41,035 nt of DNA from Kurthia gibsonii (lineage in GTDB: Bacteria; Bacillota; Bacilli; Bacillales_A; Planococcaceae), in assembly GCF_006539985.1 (NCBI RefSeq), contig NZ_BJOB01000023.1:1-41035 (forward strand), read 5' to 3'. Positions 40,978 to 41,035 of this stretch are shown in pieces. Positions within the stretch are counted from its first letter, which is position 1. Every line of letters begins with the position of its first letter. The notes under the pieces were generated by a model. It did no database searches. It had not been told where the DNA came from and was given only the letters and a program-made list of their open reading frames with translations. The position numbers and the translations under genes are program-made.

Positions 40978-41035
40978 TAAAAAATCTAGTTTTCTGAATA
41001 AATTAGTGATATGGTATAGCTACAATTAAAAAAAT

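Overview
The window reads as chromosome of a low-GC Gram-positive bacterium of the order Bacillales. Shine-Dalgarno sites are strong (AGGAGG/GAGGTG types), TTG and GTG starts are used, and U-tailed hairpins separate most transcription units. The gene content fits Bacillales: a RelP-type small alarmone synthetase, CtaB, AzlCD, a YsfB/GlcD/GlcF-like locus and a ydaJKLMN-like exopolysaccharide operon. A Planococcaceae/Kurthia-like host is my best guess, but there is no rRNA or other marker to settle it. No tRNA, rRNA, CRISPR array, prophage or complete insertion sequence was found.

Layout. (1) 1-2.8 kb: GIY-YIG protein, small helix-hairpin-helix protein, RelP alarmone synthetase, aldo/keto reductase. 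(2) 2.9-6.6 kb, minus strand: a five-gene ABC-2 transporter operon (permease, YtrA-type GntR repressor, two ATPases, permease) whose promoter carries an inverted repeat like the YtrA operator. (3) 6.6-10.9 kb: two HAD phosphatases, then three poorly characterised genes and a 628-bp gap holding a decayed intergenic repeat that matches the left edge of the window. (4) 11-13.1 kb, minus strand: ddh-azlC-azlD. (5) 13.3-14.4 kb: a secreted protein gene interrupted by an in-frame TAA just after its signal peptide. (6) 14.4-18 kb: SET-domain protein, small TPR-like membrane protein, KTSC protein behind a strong promoter with a predicted CcpA (cre) site, proC, ctaB. (7) 18-24.1 kb: a divergent CDF-like membrane protein with a small partner, then a CdaR/YsfB-type regulator followed by glcD-glcF (glycolate/lactate oxidation) and two small genes. 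(8) 24.1-27.3 kb: an HTH-TPR regulator facing an MFS exporter across twin 17-bp palindromes, then a GNAT acetyltransferase. (9) 27.5-34.4 kb: the five-gene ydaJKLMN-like operon. (10) 34.5-41 kb: L-lactate dehydrogenase and lactate permease, a secreted beta-helix protein, a PLP aminotransferase, a metallophosphoesterase, and a cluster of short GC-richer repeats.

The most coherent system is the exopolysaccharide operon: lipoprotein GH8-like hydrolase, membrane c-di-GMP receptor with a dead GGDEF site but an intact I-site, DUF2334 protein, cellulose-synthase-like glycosyltransferase, and BcsB-like protein. All five genes overlap end to start, which points to one translationally coupled, c-di-GMP-gated polysaccharide secretion machine. 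It is related to the known B. subtilis Yda and Listeria Pss systems, so it is not wholly new. Most other regions are ordinary; the less ordinary points are the interrupted secreted protein, several unreported-looking operators, and the intergenic repeats.
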